From positions 186,001 through 250,000 of the forward strand of contig JAFUAY010000012.1 of NCBI GenBank assembly GCA_017460515.1: 64,000 nt of DNA, read 5' to 3'. Position numbers and translations under genes: made by a program. Of the stretch, positions 62,701-64,000 are shown in pieces; within the stretch, counting starts at the first letter, position 1, and every line of letters starts with the position of its first letter. Origin of the DNA: Prevotella sp. (lineage in GTDB: Bacteria > Bacteroidota > Bacteroidia > Bacteroidales > Bacteroidaceae). The notes below the pieces were generated by a model, which searched no databases, was not told the DNA's origin, and saw only the letters and a program-made list of their open reading frames with translations.

Positions 62701-63156
62701 ATCCAGGTCTACGAAGTAGCCCATACGCTCAGTGAGTTCACGCCACTCGGCAGTAAACATCATCACATTCTCGCGACACTTCTTGTTGTAGTCCTCAGTT
62801 GAGATATACTTCTCGCTCTCCTTATTGTCGATATCAGCCTTGGTGATGCCCAGTTCCTTCTCTACGCCCAACTCTACAGGCAGTCCGTGGGTATCCCAAC
62901 CAGCCTTACGCTTCACTTGGAAGCCCTGCATGGTCTTATAGCGATTGAAGGTGTCTTTGATAGAACGGGCCAGCACGTGGTGAATGCCTGGATGTCCGTT
63001 AGCCGAGGGGGGACCCTCGAAGAACACGAACTGAGGACAGCCCTCACGCTCATCGATAGAACGGTGGAAGATGTCTTCTTTCTGCCACTTCTCCAGAATC
63101 TCATTGTTCACCTGTGTCAGGTTCAAGCCGTTATGCTCGGCGAATCTCTTTGCCAT
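59722..63156 (-). CDS. ileS: Isoleucyl-tRNA synthetase
   Basis: A class I aminoacyl-tRNA synthetase that charges tRNA-Ile and edits misactivated valine. The 1144-residue protein has FFEGPPSANGHPGIHHVLAR (HIGH motif) near residue 55, the CP1 editing domain with WTTTPWTLAANSALCVGP near 240, and DAKGNKMSKHVGN (KMSKS motif) near 700. The C-terminal anticodon-binding and zinc-free extension (about 850-1144) is the long eukaryote-like form (IleS2 type), which is often linked with mupirocin tolerance. That property is inference. It heads a nine-gene operon. Confidence 0.96.
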   Translation of the reverse strand: MAKRFAEHNGLNLTQVNNEILEKWQKEDIFHRSIDEREGCPQFVFFEGPPSANGHPGIHHVLARSIKDTFNRYKTMQGFQVKRKAGWDTHGLPVELGVEKELGITKADIDNKESEKYISTEDYNKKCRENVMMFTAEWRELTERMGYFVDLDHPYITYDNKYIETLWYLLKQFYNKGLLYKGYTIQPYSPAAGTGLSSHELNQPGCYRDVKDTTCTALFKVKAGKSGLSGVSGEWGPLYFMAWTTTPWTLAANSALCVGPKIDYVALETYNPYTAEKITVVLADARVPAYFDTAAEITDGGELPEFKKGEKFLPYRVVGRYKGTDLVGIEYEQLLPMIKPMGDAFRVIPGDYVTTEDGAGIVHIAPNFGADDAFVAKKAGICPIVLIDKKGAERPVVDLQGKYFVVEDLDEAFVKQYVDVEKWSRYAGRYVKNAYDENLTDKDETLDISICMDLKADGKAFKIEKHVHNYPHCWRTDKPVLYYPLDSWFIKSSSMKERMSELNKTINWQPESTGSGRFGNWLDNLNDWNLSRSRFWGTPLPIWRSEDGEEKCIGSLEELYNEIEKAVAAGVMKSNPFKERGFVPGDYSQENYDKIDVHRPYVDYIMLVSESGKPMKRESDLVDVWFDSGSMPYAQIHYPFENKELVDNNLAFPADFINEGVDQTRGWFFTLHAIATMIFDSVAFKNVISTGLVLDAKGNKMSKHVGNVVNPFDMIDKFGSDAVRFYMMTNSEPWDNLKFDPEGVAEVSRKFFGTLYNTYSLFAMYANVDDFNPATPQVPVEKRPEFDRWILSCLNSLVKGVETELNGYDPTRAGRLIDKFVDEDLSNWYVRLNKKRFWGKEMDEDKLAAYQTLYECLMTVSKLLAPFAPFFADRIYCDLGGEKDSVHLEKFPVADMSLVNADLENRMEIAQRITTIVLALRRKESLKVKQPLQTLMIPPVDADQKAAIESVKQIFLQEVNVKEVKFVEGAGILVKKVKCNFRTMGKKFGKLMKGVAAQMDALSQEQIAQLEKVGSIVINVEGQELTVEVADVDIISEDIPGWLVGNEGNLTVALDITLTDELRNEGMARELVNRIQNLRKKGGLEITDRIVVSIQPNEAATKAIQNFGDYVGKQVLADEIRLENNDGQAVEFDDFSLNIKVVKI

Positions 63157-63190
63157 ATAATTTATAAGTACTTATTTTTATTTTGACGTG

Positions 63191-63222
63191 CAAAGGTATG
63201 AAAAAATCTGCAAGCTACCAAA
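63191..63222 (-). promoter_or_regulatory. Consensus promoter of the ileS operon
   Basis: TTTG, a 20-base spacer and TACCTTTG on the minus strand, 34 bases before the ileS ATG. A full match to the Bacteroidetes consensus; no T-box-like leader is present. Confidence 0.8.
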
Positions 63223-63264
63223 ATAATAAATAAAAATTATGAAAAGCGATACGCTGAAGCACTC

Positions 63265-63418
63265 AAAGCGAAGTCAAAGGACGCTTGGAGTGAAAGCCAA
63301 GAACGCTTGAAGTAAAAGCCAAGAACGCTAGGAGCGAAAGCCAAGAACGCTAGGTGCAAAGCATAGGAACGCTCATAGCATTTGACTGAAACGCTCCAAG
63401 CGTTTGACTGAAACGCTT
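63265..63418. repeat. Seven tandem copies of a 22-bp repeat
   Basis: Units start at 63265, 63287, 63309, 63331, 63353, 63375 and 63397, each exactly 22 bases and ending in ACGCT plus one base; copies two to four share AAAGCCAAGAACGCT. A degenerate eighth copy may precede (63243). Unit seven is itself a perfect inverted repeat (AAGCGTTT and AAACGCTT around GACTG). With no spacers of variable sequence, it is not a CRISPR array. The remainder of the gap 63223-63476 holds the terminator at 63421-63447. Confidence 0.85.
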
Positions 63419-63420
63419 AC

Positions 63421-63447
63421 AAAAAAAGCCCACCTCGAAAGGTGGGC
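63421..63447 (-). terminator. Terminator of the outer-membrane beta-barrel gene
   Basis: On the minus strand GCCCACCT and AGGTGGGC form an 8-bp stem around a 4-base loop, followed by seven T residues. Confidence 0.9.
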
Positions 63448-63476
63448 CTATTTGAATTTAAGTTTTTGTCTACGAC

Positions 63477-64000
63477 TTAGAAGTTGTAGTAGAGACCGAA
63501 CTTCAGGCCGAGGGTGCTGAAATCCATCAGACCGAAGGTGTTAGTAGCCTCGCCACCGTCGGGCTTAGAAGACTTGTAACCCAGCAGACCCATTGTAGAA
63601 ACAAAGCTCAGCTTGTCGTTCAGAGCAACTGCTACACCTGGACGAACGCCAATGCTCCACGAGTTCTCCTTATAATCCTTGTTTGTATAACCGTCACCCT
63701 TAGTATTCTTGAAAGTGAAAGAACCATCAACGAAGAGGTTAACCTTCTCAGTCTTCACGAGATTGTAACGATAGTAAGGATTAACAGAGAATTCGGTCTT
63801 CTTAGAATCGTCCTTGCCTGACATACCGAAACCGATACCCAGACCAAGAGCAGAATTCTCGTCCAGAACGTAACCTACCTCAGGAGTGATAGAAATTTTT
63901 GAAGTTGAGTTACCGTCGTAAGACTCTGAGCTCAGGTTCAAACCACCACCAACGTAGATTTGTGCACTCATTGTGGTTGCTGCGAAAGCAGCTGCGATTG
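63477..64000 (-). CDS. Outer-membrane beta-barrel protein (5' end beyond the window)
   Basis: The frame remains open to the right edge. The first visible codons encode AIAAAFAATTMSAQIYVGGG, the end of a signal peptide, so the ATG at 63971 is internal and the real start lies outside. The mature part (about 165 residues) has regular alternating beta strands (ISITPEVGYVLDENSALGLG, FSVNPYYRYNLVKTEKVNLF) and ends LGLKFGLYYNF with the C-terminal aromatic typical of outer-membrane insertion. It resembles small OmpW/OmpX-like porin-family proteins; the role is unknown. Confidence 0.8.
   Translation of the reverse strand, partial: IAAAFAATTMSAQIYVGGGLNLSSESYDGNSTSKISITPEVGYVLDENSALGLGIGFGMSGKDDSKKTEFSVNPYYRYNLVKTEKVNLFVDGSFTFKNTKGDGYTNKDYKENSWSIGVRPGVAVALNDKLSFVSTMGLLGYKSSKPDGGEATNTFGLMDFSTLGLKFGLYYNF

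Noticed and set aside
63265..63418. CRISPR array
   Set aside because: The repeats are directly contiguous, with no unique spacers, and no cas genes are present.

Overview
The window is a stretch of chromosome from a Bacteroidales bacterium, most likely Prevotella or a close relative. Reasons: promoters fit the Bacteroidetes pattern TTTG-N19/20-TAnnTTTG and Shine-Dalgarno sites are weak or absent; the genes include families typical of the order (HmuY lipoprotein, calycin-like secreted protein, DUF4296, DUF3256, DUF5687, DUF6078, DUF4407, Na+-translocating NADH dehydrogenase). No rRNA, tRNA, CRISPR array or complete insertion sequence was recognised.

Layout. 1-1.4 kb: end of the ATP synthase operon (atpA tail, atpG). 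1.5-5.2 kb: a haem-uptake operon (calycin-like protein, HmuY-like lipoprotein, TonB receptor). 5.4-8.7 kb: a secreted pectate lyase with a small secreted partner. 8.9-13.6 kb: ftsK, LolA-like carrier, DUF5687 membrane protein. 13.7-17 kb: RNase D-like exonuclease, RlmI-type methyltransferase and tilS, joined by ATGA overlaps. 17.8-18.5 kb: rplU-rpmA with a structured leader. 18.6-19 kb: a DUF6078 gene.

19.1-36.1 kb is an accessory, visibly AT-rich defence island. It holds a type III restriction-modification pair, a YoeB-type toxin-antitoxin pair, remnants of a DUF4391 gene and of an Rpn-family nuclease, an operon of a membrane protein, a LytTR regulator and a small penicillin-binding transpeptidase, and a compact operon of eight genes: VWA, PP2C phosphatase, Ser/Thr kinase, a protein with a HEPN-like R-x4-H motif, zinc-finger/Ig-like protein, DUF4407 coiled-coil membrane protein, AbiGi-family protein and a 57-residue protein. 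The VWA-PP2C-kinase core resembles the TerY-P triad. I regard the whole as the best candidate for an undescribed phage-defence or stress-signalling system. A possible long-hairpin RNA with its own promoter and terminator lies directly upstream. The island ends at a duplicated copy of the nqr operon terminator.

36.1-42 kb: the complete nqrABCDEF operon. 42.1-46.5 kb: a TamB-family protein with a non-ATG start. 46.6-49.9 kb: carB. 50-53.4 kb: an acidic hypothetical protein, then nitroreductase, DUF2520, KdsC-type phosphatase and Maf. 53.5-54.5 kb: an acyltransferase-like gene predicted to be leaderless. 54.5-63.2 kb: a long operon running from ileS through a DksA-like protein, lspA, DUF4296, an overlapping small gene, a nucleoside transporter, a DUF151 nuclease and rsmE to DUF3256. 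63.3-64 kb: a 22-bp tandem repeat and a truncated outer-membrane beta-barrel gene.
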